DNA of 64,000 nt from Mercurialis annua (GCF_937616625.2 NC_065577.1:5683001-5747000); one strand, 5' to 3'. Positions 1 to 12,359 are shown, numbered from the stretch's first letter. Made by a program: numbers and translations. Notes: a model not told the origin generated them from the letters alone.

Positions 1-1629
1 AGTGCTTTGGCTTAATTTTGATTTTGATCAAATTGTTAATGGCTGGAAATACATTTTATAAACTATTTTGGACATTTATAAAATGATAGTTTACCTTGGG
101 TCGTTTTAAAAATCAGTGGTTGTTATGGTATATAAGTTATGGTGAATTTTACAAAGGTGATATGGCTATCTAAATTAATATTTTACATTTGAGTTTAAAT
201 CTTTAAAAGGTGTTTAAATCCTATTAATTGAATTTAAGGTGGCATTTTTAAGTGATGTATACCTTGGGTGAAACTTGTCAAGTGTTGGCAAGCTATATGA
301 TTTATTGCTTTTAAGGTTGGCATTGTTAAGCTATGGATTGAGTTCTTATTTTCAAATGACTTTGGTTTTATTTAAGGATTGGTTTTAAACTCTGGTTTTC
401 ACTTTGGCTTATGGTTGGGTCGGGTTAGACTTGTGTCGCCCGACATGTTGTGTTGAGCTATACTGCAGTTAATGCTAACACACTACTCTGGGAAACTCTT
501 TGGTTTAAAAGAACTATTTAAGTTATGAAAAGGACTTCGGTTTTGTTTTTATGGATACGAACTCATCTAAGCTAACTTGCATAAATTGTTTAAAGTGAAT
601 GATATGAATTCTTTGGTTTTTTTTTATACATAGATGTTTACCTTACTTGGTTGTACTTTGGTTGTGTTCAAGATGCTAGTCCTATGTGGTGTCTAGTATT
701 CTTAGAGTTAGGGGTTGTATGGATTTTAACTTATACATTGTTTTAGACCCGTCGAATGCTCGTGTTTCGGAGTCTACGCAGGGTTAGCTGTTTGCCAAGA
801 TTTCACGTGGATAAGCAAGCAGTGAGTTTGTAGTGCTATTTACCACTTTATTAAGTACCGCATCATATTTTAATATTATAAATGCTTTTGAACTGTTTTT
901 ACGGATTATGGATCTGGATTGAAACGAGCTGCTCGATAGGCTTGTATCGAGACTGTGTGCACCGGTAAGTACTCTGGGATCGGCAGACTAAAGTCTTGCT
1001 TACGCTGGTATATGACGAGGATATGTTCCCGTCCACTCTGGGTTTATCAGTATGCTATGTCATACTTACGCTGGGATCATTTCAATACTGTTTTCCATAA
1101 TCATATTATATTAGTATAAAATGTTTTGATTTAAGGGTTTTAAACTTAATAAATGTAGATAGTATTGCGAACTCATCTCAGTATATCTGACCCCGTTGTT
1201 TTCCCAAATTTTCCAGGTTTATGATTTGAAAGCTGGTCCACTCCGATTCTTGATTCTTGGAGGTTTTTATGTCAATAAAACTAGTCTATTGTTTTAAACT
1301 CTTAGACCGCAGTAGAACTAGTATAGTGTTTGATTATTATACTTTGGTTTGTCGTAGTGGTACGACTTTTATATTATTATACTTTGGCATGCTACATTGG
1401 ATTATTATATTTGAGGCATGATTCACAGTTTCAGATTATTATCAAGTTATGATATTAGAACTGTTGTATAAACTGTTAGACTTAGGTTGGAGTCTCGGTT
1501 GCCCCCGAGCAGTGGTTTTCTTGCAGGTTTATTTGTATATAAGGTTATCCGCGAGGCTTGCTACGGGTTTTGGTACGAACATACCCATACCCTAGCGCCG
1601 ATCGCGACCCATGAAATTGGGTCGTGACA
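1..1629 (+). mobile_element. Ty3/Gypsy-like LTR, right-hand part
   Basis: No coding frame is seen. The block ends at 1629 in a sequence typical of plant Gypsy (Tekay-like) LTR ends: a run reading CCATGAAATTGGGTCGTGACA with terminal CA. It is moderately GC-richer than the DNA after it. No primer-binding site follows the CA, so this is a 3' LTR or a solo LTR whose left end lies outside the window. The family name is inferred from the LTR end only. Confidence 0.5.
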
Positions 1630-1630
1630 C

Positions 1631-2690
1631 ATGTTGTTATCATAACACTGTATAAAGAAAGATTTTCTACAAAAAAATTGATTATCATATTGTTATCACT
1701 GTATTATCATCTCGTTATCTTAATATAATCATATGATACCGAGATGATAATGTATTATTGTACCTAAATAATAATGTTATGACAACGACATAATAATAAA
1801 ATTATGATAACAGTATGATAATATGATACCTATATGAAAATAATTACATAAAAATCATGAAATCAAGATGATAATGTGAAGAAAATAGTATGATAATGAA
1901 GTATAATAAGGTCATATTATCATACTATTATCTTCACTTTATCATCTTATTATCATAATTTTTTTGTAATTGTTTTTTTCATACATGTATCATATAATCA
2001 TACTATTATCTTCACATTATCATCTCGTTATCATAATTTTTTTGTAATTATTTTTTTCATACAGGTATCATATTATCTTTACATTATCATCTCATTATCA
2101 TAATTTTTCTGTCATATTTTTACATATATGTATCATATTATTATACTATTATCATAATTTTATTATTTTATTATCATCTGATTATCATACTGGTGTCATG
2201 AATCTTTTTGTAATTCTATTTTCACGTACGTTATCATCCAGTTATCATAACCTTATCATAATTCATTATCATCTAATTATCATAATCCAGTGTTATGATA
2301 ACGACATGATAATCAGACACTATTTTATCATACATTATCATAGATATTATCATATATGTACCATAAATATTATCATCTCGTTATCATATGATAAAATATT
2401 ATCATATGACACTATTTTGTAAAAAAAAATTCCATGTAAATATCATATTATCATACTGTTATAATTAGCTTATCATTATATTATCATAAAAACATTATCA
2501 TACTATTATCATTATCGTACATTTGTATTATCATAACCTTATCATAAATCATATAATTAATGTTATGCGACATGATAATAACATGATAATCAGACGCTGT
2601 TTTTTAATAAAAAAATTGATTTTTATGCAGTGTTATGATACTTGCATGATAATGCAGTGATGATACTCATATGATAATCAGAAGCAGTTT
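1631..2690. repeat. degenerate TTATCAT/ATGATAA repeat block
   Basis: About 1 kb made almost entirely of variants of TTATCAT and its complement ATGATAA. Orientation changes along the block: roughly 1,720-1,920 is rich in ATGATAA, 1,920-2,560 in TTATCAT, and 2,570-2,680 again in ATGATAA. A 74-codon open frame inside is a by-product of the repeat. A shorter block of the same kind lies at 13,430-13,790. Confidence 0.7.
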
Positions 2691-2699
2691 TTTTTTCAG

Positions 2700-3383
2700 A
2701 AAATCATTTTTTGTGTATAAAAACGTTTTTAATGCAGATTTTTAGATCTAAAATTGAGAAAATTCAAGAGTAATTTATTTAGATCTGAAAGTTAAACAAA
2801 TCGTATTAATCACCACGAGTCAAGGAAAAAACACTAAAATTGATCTGAAAAACGGATGAGCAGCGGCGGAATGATGGCGGAGCGACGGCGGAATGATGAA
2901 TTAACGATGAAGAAGAAACAAAAATAAAAAATGAATGAAGAAGAAGAATAAAATGAAGAAAAAGAATGGTGGAAAAAAAAGTGCAGAGAATGAGAACAAA
3001 AGGAATGAAGAAGAAAGAGAAAAGGAGAGAGAGAAAAAGAAAATAAATGACAGTTGTCAAAAATGGCTAGAGTAAAATAACAATAAAAGGTAGGTATAAT
3101 TATAATATAAATAGGTGTTAAGTAAAAAAATAAAAACATTAAAATAGTGAGGTATTTTCTTTATCTTTTTCTTATTGAGATAGGAAGTCGTATTATTTTC
3201 AAAAAAAGAGTATTTTTTCTAATTTTCTCTTAAAAATATAATCTGATAGCTATAAAAATATTTAACATAACATAATCACAAGGAAATTATTTTCAAATAT
3301 GCAATAGTAAAAATAAAAAATTATGTTTTCATTCTGAAACAAAGTTTTTTTTACCATTTTTTGATTTATGCATGTCATCCTTA
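2700..3383. other. AT-rich stretch with purine-rich low complexity, no gene
   Basis: The stretch 2,890-3,050 is a GAAGAA/AAAGAA-rich purine tract; the Leu/Phe/Ser-rich frames read from its other strand are low-complexity artefacts. A short GATGGCGG-type repeat lies at 2,860-2,895. Nothing else is recognised. Confidence 0.5.
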
Positions 3384-4002
3384 GAGCATCCACACTGCAA
3401 TGCTAAACTAGCATGCTAATGCTATAATTTAATATTGAGACATAAAATTCAACTTCAATGCAATGCTATACTATATGCTAAATTTAGCATATGCTATATT
3501 GCATGTTAATTTAGTACTCATTATAGCATATGCTAAAATTGAACAACTAATCAAAATTCATTTTAAGTATAATTCTACTATTATTTTCTTTGCGTTGTTT
3601 TTTTATTTATTTTTATTTTAAATTTTATGCTCTCTTTTTTATTTTTACGATCTCGATTGATTAAATTTTTTAATTATAAACCGCACGCCAACATATTAAA
3701 ATATTTTATTTTTAATTTATTGATTCATATAACAATTCTATTTAAAATAACTCATTATTTTATCAAATAAAAAATAATTATTTTTTGTTCCATATTCCCA
3801 AGCCGAAGAGCATCACTTCTGTACGTGGTCGTAGTATATTGTAAAAAATTATAAAACATATGATTAAATTTTTATAATATAATTAAATAATAATTATCAT
3901 AGTAAACAATTATAGAATTTATTTTAAAATTTTACATTAGAGTTAAAATTAAAAAACTATGCTAAATTTAGCATAAAAAATAGCACTCCATTGTGAATGC
4001 TC
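3384..4002. mobile_element. MITE, PIF/Harbinger (Tourist) type
   Basis: A 619-bp non-coding element. Its ends are imperfect inverted repeats (left GAGCATCCACACTGCAATGCTA, right complement GAGCATTCACAATGGAGTGCTA with mismatches). It is flanked on both sides by the trinucleotide TTA (3381-3383 and 4003-4005), the usual PIF/Harbinger target duplication. The interior is AT-rich with repeated GCTAAATTTAGCAT motifs and no transposase. Confidence 0.75.
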
Positions 4003-4340
4003 TTAGGCAAAAGCCATGCTAATATTCTATGTATCGCTCCAACTTTATCGGATGTTCCGAAGGGACGTTTCAAAACAAAGTTTGATCTAGACAAAAGGCA
4101 TATCTAATACAAATACTTTCATTATTTTTATTTAAGACCAGAAATTAACAACAATCCAACAATTATTATTATTTCAACATACACACTTAAACTAGTTTCA
4201 GGAATAGAAAACATAAACACTTAACTAGTCAACCTTAAACCTAAAGCATCAGACTTGTTTTTGAGCTCACAAGACGAGCAAGAAAAATTAAAGACACCAA
4301 GGACAACAGAAGCGGCGACAATTGGCGGAGAAGAATCCGA

Positions 4341-4790
4341 TCAAAAGTTTGCAATCATAAACTGACCTTGCTCCACAAGTCCGGCGACCTCCATACACTT
4401 GGCCTCCATGTTTTTACTGAGCAACACTTTCTTCTTCTTCTTCCTCCTGCATCGGCTAATGTCTTCATATTCGCCGAGCAAATCTCTGAGCTCAACCTGA
4501 ATCTTCGCCACCCGAGTTTTCCAAATCTTGAAAGTGCTACTGTTTTTACTCTCCTCTTTTATCACAACCGCCTTTTCCATATCATTCGCCAGTCCGGCGA
4601 GTTTCTGTAAATTCATGTCTATCGTTTTATAGTTGTTTTCCAGATTCTGTATGCATTCTTTTTTCTCTTTTCTTTTGGCCCGTAAATCTTTTCCTACTTG
4701 GTATCCCAAGTCTGCCACCGCGATGGTTCCGGCAATAGCTGCAGCAGTTAAGGTAAAAGCACCGGCTACTAAAGTAGCAGGATCAGCCAT
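4341..4790 (-). CDS. small coiled-coil protein 1 (CC-only, NLR-CC-like)
   Basis: An intronless 149-residue frame; the start MADP is shared with three other paralogues here. Residues 5-30 are hydrophobic (Ala/Val/Thr/Gly) and could be a membrane or amphipathic helix; 33-45 are basic (KDLRAKRKEKK). A coiled-coil helix follows (about 46-82, NLQKLAGLANDMEKAV), then a helix around KIWKTR (88-112), a basic CRRKKKKK patch and a last helix LSKNMEAKCMEVAG. The order coiled coil - conserved Trp - Cys/basic patch - K..EV...G.F resembles the N-terminal CC domain of RPS5/RPS2-type resistance proteins, but NB-ARC and LRR are absent. Architecture and size also recall RPW8, without clear sequence likeness. 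Function unknown; an immune role is inference. Gene structure is confident, homology moderate. Confidence 0.8.
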   Translation of the reverse strand: MADPATLVAGAFTLTAAAIAGTIAVADLGYQVGKDLRAKRKEKKECIQNLENNYKTIDMNLQKLAGLANDMEKAVVIKEESKNSSTFKIWKTRVAKIQVELRDLLGEYEDISRCRRKKKKKVLLSKNMEAKCMEVAGLVEQGQFMIANF

Positions 4791-4885
4791 GAGTGTAGGA
4801 AGAAAGTTTGAGAAATTAAGTTACAGCAAAATGTTTAAATTTGGTTTGTGTGTGTAATGATAGAGTGAAGGAAACATATTGGGAG

Positions 4886-4893
4886 AATTTATA
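4886..4893 (-). promoter_or_regulatory. TATA box of coiled-coil gene 1
   Basis: On the minus strand this reads TATAAATT about 95 bases before the start codon. The surrounding word (plus strand GAGAATTTATAG) recurs at matching places before coiled-coil genes 3, 4 and 5, so it is probably a true core promoter kept through duplication. Confidence 0.55.
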
Positions 4894-4899
4894 GGAGAA

Positions 4900-6590
4900 A
4901 TATTTAGGACTTGGTCCTCAACAATATGTAGAACTATAAATTTATGGATCTGCTTTTTAATTTTGGGTTAATTAATCCAGGTTTTAAAATTTTATATTTT
5001 TTTAAATGTAATTTTTAAACTTTCATTTAATATTATTTGATTTCTGAACTTTAATATGTGATATTATCTGATTTCTGAATTTTGATTTTTTGATTTTTCA
5101 GGTCCTCAAACGGATGTCCACCCATCCTGTGGTCTCACAAAATAGTATTAGTTTTTCATACGTGAAACTTTTTATTGTTTTTTATTAACTTCACGGAACA
5201 TAATACAATGGAATAAAAAGACACCTGTTTGATGATCTGAAAAAGCAAAAAATTAAAATTCAGAGAGCAAATATACAATTAAAAAAATCAGATAAAGTCA
5301 AACAAAAATTTAAAACCAAATAAATAAAAAATTTAAAATTAAAATTATGGCATACACTGTGATATTTTTTTGTTTGAGAAATATAGAAAGACAGAAATTA
5401 AAGAGTTTTTCAAAATAAAAATTAAGACAGAGACGATGTGTAAATGCAATTTTTCTTTTTAAGATTTGCAATAGGAATTTTCTATATTCAGGTTTGGATT
5501 CCTACAAAAAAAAATTATATTTTATTTTTGAGACCTTGATTTTTAGCCATTTTGTTAGTCGTAGTTTTTTGAGTGCCACTTTTTATACGAAAATTTTAAA
5601 ATTTAATTTTGCCTTTTTTGGCTTTTAATAATCTCACTGTTCATAAAAAAACTTAAAATGAGTTATTTGTTTTTTATCTTTTTATATCTCTATGTATAGA
5701 ACGGTTTTCTGCTCGTACAAAAGTGGTTAACTAGCAATTGCAAATTAAATGTTGCATTGGCTCTACCTTTTACTAGTCTTAGCTTGAAAAGAAATTTGAA
5801 TGTTGACGTCAACTCCACTCAAATTCTAATTAATCTAAATCAGAATACATTAATTGGACAGTGCATCAATTGAATCTATATTGGTTTAAAATTGACTGAA
5901 ATCGATGAATAATTTTTTAAATTTTTTTAAACCGTATTAGACTATAAGTTCATATTTTTTCCGGTTCAGTTAATATAAAATTCTATAAAACTATTTTTTA
6001 ATTTGAAAAATAATTAAAATAATTAAAAAATTATCGTCTAACGTATATATACATATAGCATATTTATTTATTTTATAAAATTTAGTAATTTATGTGTTAG
6101 TTATAAAAGATATATTGTATTTATATTAATTTTTAATAATTTTAATTTTTAAAATGACCAACTAAATCGAAAAATGAAACTTAGAATGATAAAAACTAGA
6201 GGATCAAATTATTTAAATTATCCTTAAAAATTGAAATTTTGCAAAAATACAGTACTTTTAAAAGGTTTGCTAGAGGAAATTTTGTTCTCTTATTATTCCA
6301 CATAACAGGACTAACTTTTCTTTTGAAGGGCAACATTGTCTTATATATCCATAGTCTTGATTAAAATTATTAATAAACATATTTTTTTAGAAATATATAT
6401 GACAACTTGATATGTTAATTTTATGATTTGATAAAAAAAACTATCCAATTCTCAATTTATATTTATTTTTGGGTCCAAAATTTTCATTTTTAATCCACTA
6501 TGATCATAACTCTTTTTAAACTGAAATAATAAATAAATTATGTAAAATAATTATAAAAATAAATCGAAATGATTTGAGACACTTAGAAGC
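4900..6590. other. AT-rich intergenic DNA
   Basis: No coding frame or complete element recognised. The piece 5,695-5,750 (GTACAAAAGTGGTTAACTAGC and neighbours) matches DNA upstream of coiled-coil gene 4 at 21,665-21,715. The duplicated promoter region of gene 1 was therefore probably split by about 0.8 kb of later AT-rich DNA. Confidence 0.4.
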
Positions 6591-6593
6591 TAT

Positions 6594-6861
6594 CACTGCA
6601 AGAAATACTAAAATTAGCAGTAAATATTTTTGCTGCTAATAGTGCTAAAATTGTTATTATTAACATATAATAAAAAAATTATAGCATGTTGCTGCTAATA
6701 AAACGTTGTCTAAAATAATTTATAGCAAATGTGTTGTAAAATGTTGCTGTAACTTAACTAATGGCAACAACTTTTAAAATTATTGCTGCAAAATATCTTT
6801 TAGTAGATAAAAAAATTAGCTGTAAAAGTATTTGTTACCAAATACATAACTTTTTATAGTG
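6594..6861. mobile_element. non-autonomous CACTA-type MITE
   Basis: A 268-bp element. The left end reads CACTGCAAGAAATAC and the right end, on the complement, CACTATAAAAAGTTATG. Both sides carry the trinucleotide TAT (6591-6593, 6862-6864), the 3-bp target duplication expected of CACTA transposons. The interior holds inverted GCTGCTAATA / TATTAGCAGC-like motifs. No coding capacity. Confidence 0.65.
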
Positions 6862-7205
6862 TATGCGATGGGATCAAAGTCTCATATATTCGAAGACCAT
6901 TTTCCATCCACCCGCCAGCAACAAAGGGATGAGAGTTCCATAACATAGAGACTAAGACAAATATTCAGAATTTATTGACTATAAAAAATCAAATAAATTT
7001 AAATTAAAAGTTGAATATATTTTTGTAATTTATAAAATCGATGGATGAGACTATTATATTTTTTTTAAATATTTATTATTTTAGTTAAAATATATTTAAC
7101 TATTTTGTTAAATATATAAATATACATTATATAGTTTTTGAACGAAATATTTAGAGAAAAAACATCAAGTTTGAGAGATAAAGATATTTAATCTATGATT
7201 TTTTA

Positions 7206-8131
7206 GGCCTAATCACTCAAAACCTCCTCACCTTTAGCCCCTTTTACAATTATACCCTCACGTAGAATTTTTTTAATTTTACCCCTATTTTGCCCTTTAT
7301 ATCTCAATTGTACCCCAAATTTTAAAATTATGTCAATTTAAGTACTTTAATGATGAAAATTTCAAAACAACTAAATAAAAGAATATTATCATATTCTTTT
7401 ATTTGAGATAGTATAAACAAGTCCTTAATCTTTTAAAAAATTTCAAATAGAACTTAAATGAATTATTAATTAATTTTTTAAATTTTACTAAAATTAAATA
7501 AATTAAAACCCGTACACCGCGACTCGCCGGAAACTAGATTCGGAAAGGAGCTGTTGCTTCTCCTTCTCAAATCTTGAGAAGGATAAGAAGTTGTTGCTCC
7601 TTCTCAAGACCTAAGAAGGAGTGAGCAGCAACAGATCTGAGAAGGAGCTGTTGCTCATTCTCAATTTAAAAATATTTTACCGAAAAAAGCGATGGATTTT
7701 CACTGACTTGCCATAAATCCAGAGAAGGAGCTGTTCTTGCTCGTTCTCAATTTGGTTGTTTTGCTCATTGTCAAAATGTTTTTAATTTTTTTTGTAGTTC
7801 GATTACATGCAAATGATATTTGTTTAACGGTTTTGATATTAAAAAGTTATTGATAATTAATATAAATTGAATAAAAAATTAACTATTTTTATTATTTTAG
7901 TGAGTATAATGCTTTTTTTATACCATTAATAACGTTAGTAATTAATTAGAATATATATAAAAAATGTAGGAATATTTTAAATCCTTTTTCAAGTAAAAAG
8001 AGATTAATTTAATATATTGGGGTACAATTGAGACATGAAAGGACAAAATAGGACAAAATTAAAAAAATTCCTACTTGAAGGTATAATTGTAAAAGGGGTT
8101 AAAGGTGAGGATTTTTTTTAGTGATGAGGCC
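7206..8131. mobile_element. foldback MULE-like MITE with internal inverted repeats
   Basis: A 926-bp element with long inverted ends: GGCCTAATCACTCAAAACC at the left, complement GGCCTCATCACTAAAAAA at the right. Polypyrimidine-like words (CCCCTTTTACAATTATACC) continue more than 100 bp inward. It belongs to the same family as the elements at 9,508, 10,339, 11,885 and 25,689. Its core (7,510-7,760) is unlike them: repeated direct and inverted GGAGCTGTTGCTC / GAGAAGGAG words. The target duplication is ambiguous because the flanks are T-runs. Confidence 0.6.
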
Positions 8132-9498
8132 TTTTTTTATTCCTTTATGCCACACCGCCACATAATTTTATGCGTGTGTTTTTCTTGTACTATTCAGATA
8201 AAAAAGAATTCATTCGCGAGAAGCTGGATGAGAACAAACTCCGTATTTTTATTTGGCGGTTTTTTGGAGGTTAAATACCATTAGATTAGTTATTTTTTAT
8301 TGGCATTAGAAGCACATCACATTATGGCAGGGTATTGTTAATTCACAGTTTAATGAATCTTCCACTTATTTGATGGGATGGTTATATATGGTTAAACTCT
8401 TCGTAACTTATCAATGAATATAACCCTTTTAGTATAAATAGCTTATCAGTATGGGCGTGGATGTTCTTATTTGGACATCTTATTTGGGTTACTGGATTTA
8501 TGTTTAAATTTTTTGCCGTGGATATTGGCAGAAATTGATTGAAACTTTAGCAGAGCCTATGAACGTACCTTTGGCTAATTTGATTCGATGGATAGATAAA
8601 CCAATAGCTCTTTTCATTATGCAAGCAAGATTGGTTGGATTAACCCACTTTTCTGCAAGTTATGTAATTTTGACCAATTAATCAAGCCAATAGCTGGAAT
8701 TTTAAATTGTTTTATTTATTGACTAATAAAAAAAAATTCATTATGTATCTTTTTAGATCAAAATACAATTTTAGTTTTTTAATTGTATGTTTTTTTATCG
8801 AAGTGGTTTATCTGTTTTTTTTAATTGAAGAAATAAAAATTTTAAATTAGTTTTGCATTATCTTTTTTTTTATTATCAAAAGGTAATATATTAAGGCAAC
8901 AAACATTCTACAACCCAAATCGTTAAAGTATATCGCAGATCAAACTATAAAAAAAATAAAAAGATAAACTGAAACACTATAATTGATTCACGAAAAGAAA
9001 CAAAACATCAATAAAAATCAAAACACACAAATTTTGTGGGTGTTATATATACAGGAAGAATTTAAAAGTTGAGAATTTCCTGACACCAATTACACCTTTG
9101 AACTTTTATTCATCTCTAATTCCGTTGCTAATATATTTCAAACGATACAAAAAATTGAATCTTTAAAAACTTGAATTTGAAGTTTGGCCTATCATTAAAA
9201 AATCTTGAACGATCTAAGGATCTAGGAAACACAACTTATATGAAAAAAACTACGTAAAATTACAATAAAACAAGATCAAAACACAAAAAACTCTACAAAA
9301 AAACAATTGATTGAAAATGGAAAACTAAAAATACTGCCGGATAGGAAGAAGATGATTTCCGGCTAAAAGCTGGAAGCCTCCCACCGTGCCAAAACCTGTA
9401 AAATATCAAGTTAAGCTATGGACTTCAGAGAACACCGTTTCAAAAGTTAGAGAGCACCGCTTATGTTTAGAAGACTTAATTACTTATCGATTGAGAGA
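8132..9498. other. AT-rich intergenic DNA
   Basis: No gene, terminal repeat pair or conserved motif could be supported in this 1.4 kb. Confidence 0.4.
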
Positions 9499-9507
9499 GT
9501 AAAATAA

Positions 9508-9996
9508 GGTCTAATAACTTAAAAACCCCTCATCTTTAGACTTTTTTTCAATTCCACCCTGACGTTGTAAAGTTGTCAATTTTACCCACTTTTAAATTTT
9601 CCGTTTTCAATTGTACCCTAATTTTTTTTACTTAAATGATGAAATCATTCGATTAACTAAGTCTAAAGATGAAATTAATTTTTTTTTTATTCAAAAAAGT
9701 ACAAATAAGTCCTTTATTTTTAAAAACTAACTAAAACCCATAATCAAATTAACACTAATTTAAATTCTTAATTAATTTAATTAAATTTAAATAAATTTTA
9801 AAAACATACAATTAATATATGTTAGACATGGAGAATATTTTTAAATTTTTTTCAAATGAAAAAGACGTTAATTTAATATTTCAGGGTACAATTGAAACAC
9901 AAAATATGCAAAATAGGGTAAAATTGACAAATTTACAACGTCAGGGTAGGATTGAAAAGGGGCTAAAAGGTCGGGGTTTTTTTAAGGCATTAGGCC
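9508..9996. mobile_element. MULE-type MITE with 9-bp target duplication
   Basis: A 489-bp element with inverted ends (left GGTCTAATAACTTAAAAACC, right complement GGCCTAATGCCTTAAAAAAAC). It is flanked by perfect 9-bp repeats GTAAAATAA at 9499-9507 and 9997-10005. Nine-base duplications are the hallmark of Mutator-like transposition. The 79-codon frame inside reads through the terminal repeat and is not a gene. Confidence 0.8.
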
Positions 9997-10338
9997 GTAA
10001 AATAAAGCCAAAACAACACTTAATTAGTTTTGCATTATCAAGTACTCTTTTAGTTTAAAAATAACAGAAATATTTGGACAAATATGATAATTTAAAAATA
10101 TATAATTAAATTGGATATAAGTAATATTTTATTTATTTTTTCAATTGTATATTTTTAATTTTTTAACTTATAAAAATAAAATATTAATAATATGTTTTTT
10201 ACCGGTGCATTTTGTATTGATATTAAAAAACAAATTGGTTGAATGTCTACATATTTATTAAAACAAATAAAAAATTTAATTTAAATAATATTTATCAAAA
10301 ATAGAAAGGGTCTATAATGTATGAAGTCATAAATAATA

Positions 10339-10712
10339 GACCTAATGTCTTAAAAAACCCTGACCTTTCATCCCTTTTTCAATTCTTCTGTGACGTTGAA
10401 AATCTATTAATTTTACCCTATTTGTATTTTTTCATTTCAATTGTACCCTAAAGCATAAAATTGGCCTGTTTTTATTTTCCAAAAAATTTCTAAATTGATC
10501 CTTTTTGTGTTATATTTACTTTTTATATTAAATTGACCATTTTTAAAGAATTTTTTTGAACTTTTGTCAAATAATTAAAGGTCAATTTTAAGCTTCAGGG
10601 TACAATTGAAATGAAAAAAAAATGTAAAATAGGGTAAAATTGACAAATTTTCAACGCAAGGTTAGAATTGAAAAAGGGATGAAAGGTCAGAGTTTTTTTA
10701 AGGATTAAGGCC
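10339..10712. mobile_element. MULE-type MITE, same family
   Basis: A 374-bp element with ends GACCTAATGTCTTAAAAAACC and complement GGCCTTAATCCTTAAAAAAAC, flanked by AAATAATA on both sides (10331-10338, 10713-10720). Its long arms share the words TTTCAATTNTNCCNTGACGTTG and CAATTTTACCCTATTT with the neighbouring family members. Confidence 0.75.
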
Positions 10713-10763
10713 AAATAATAAAATGGCCAATCATTTTCAGACGAAGAGAGTATATTTTTTAAA

Positions 10764-11058
10764 GTTAATTACATATAAAATCATGAACTTTGTACTAAAT
10801 TTTAAAAGTAATAACTTTAAACGTGTCAATCACAGACATTGCCTCTCATTTCTTTTCAATTTCATCATGAGCATATTTTTCGGTGAAAGTTTGCTAACTT
10901 GGACACCCGATGGGTCTGGCACGTCAGCAAGAATGCCACTAAAAATTACCAATGTATTTTAAAAAAAATGAAGGGTGATGTCTGTGATTGACACGTTTTA
11001 AAAGTCATGTTATTTTTGAAAATTGGTGCAAAGGTCATGATTTTATATATAATTAACC
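10764..11058. mobile_element. foldback MITE, separate family
   Basis: Long imperfect inverted arms: GTTAATTACATATAAAATCA at the left matches the complement of TGATTTTATATATAATTAAC at the right, and both arms continue into ACGTGTCAATCACAGACAT. About 295 bp with no coding content. Exact borders and target duplication are unclear. Confidence 0.6.
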
Positions 11059-11875
11059 CTATTTTTTATAATAATATAAATGAAAACAGTGACCCTTTTA
11101 TACATAGAAAAAGGATAGTATCATAAAAATTCACTAACTTTACATGCTTTTTTCATTTTAATCATGCCGTTTAAAAATCGTTATTTTCATACACCAACTA
11201 TCAATTTTTCTCAAATCTATATACTGTTTAAAAATCTGGAAAAAATTGCTAACGTATCACTATCCGTTCGTTATGGAAATGCCACTACCCGCTAGCCAAC
11301 TTATCAATTTAAGTTTTAGTAGGCTATTATGTTCCGGTGATCAATATTTAATTTTTATTTTGGTAATTAAATTTCTAGTTTCATTTTAATGCGAGAATAC
11401 TCATTCATTTAGTTGATGTTTTGTTTATGTGGTAATGTAAAATTGTTCACTAATCCAACTTTGCAATGTAAGAGCACCACATTAGCAATACTATAAAAAA
11501 ACGACATACCATTAAAAATAAGATATACGGAGGAATATCATATATTAAAAAAAAATGATACATAAAGGATCATATATTGAAAAAACGAGCGACACGCGAA
11601 AGATCATTTTCATTGGATTTCTTTTACTGCGTAAGCCAATCTTCGCCTGAAATGAATATGCAATTTTTTGTTATAAAAAAAATAAAGTGTGATGCTAAAA
11701 TATAACAAATAAAATATTGGATTGTAAAAGGTTTATAGCTCTATACGTGTTAAATATTTTAACCCATCCACTACGCCACGAAGAATTATGAACTATTCAT
11801 TAACGTTTGCTATAGAAAATCTGACATGTCTTAATATTTTTTTTTAAAGGATGACATAATTTTATAAAGTCATAA
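11059..11875. other. AT-rich intergenic DNA
   Basis: Contains sequence loosely like the preceding foldback arms (11,110-11,300) but no pair of ends and no gene. Probably decayed MITE material. Confidence 0.35.
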
Positions 11876-11884
11876 TTTAAACTA

Positions 11885-12359
11885 GGCTAATCCTCTAAAA
11901 ATCCCCTCACCTTTCAACCCCCTTTCGTTTGCACCCTCACCTTTCAAAATCCCCAATTTTACCCTAATTACTACCTTTCACTTTCAATTACACCCTCGAA
12001 ATATTAAATTGATCTTTTTTCATTCAAAAAATTTTGAATCAATATTTTTTATTTTTACTCATTTTCTAAATAGTACTAAATGTTAAAATTTCAACAATAA
12101 AAGCATCTTCTCTAAAAAATATTTCAAAAATTACTAAATTTCACATTCACTTTTATTTAATTTTACCGTTTTAATTCCATGAAATTAATTAAATTAGATA
12201 CTATTTATAATATTTGTTAAAATATAAAGTATTAATTTGAACTTTTTGCAGTAAAAATAGGTCAATTTAATATTTAAGGGTGTAATTGAAAGTGAAAGGT
12301 GGAAATTAGGGTAAAATTGGGAATTTTAAAAGGTGAGGGTTTTTTTTAGGGGATTAGCC
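11885..12359. mobile_element. MULE-type MITE with 9-bp target duplication
   Basis: A 475-bp element starting GGCTAATCCTCTAAAAATCC and ending in its complement GGCTAATCCCCTAAAAAAAA. It is flanked by perfect TTTAAACTA at 11876-11884 and 12360-12368. Same family as 9,508 and 10,339. It lies only about 170 bp from the 3' end of coiled-coil gene 2. Confidence 0.8.

Noticed and set aside
2806..3139. Two overlapping Phe/Leu/Ser-rich minus-strand frames
   Set aside because: Translation of the purine-rich low-complexity tract; no domain, no conserved start.
4341..4790. Calling the coiled-coil family RPW8
   Set aside because: Size and layout are alike, but the residues match RPS5/RPS2-type CC domains better; RPW8-specific wording was not seen.
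4368..4857. Forward frames over coiled-coil gene 1, and similar ones over genes 2-5
   Set aside because: They are complements of the conserved minus-strand genes; conservation, promoter and protein pattern fit the minus strand.
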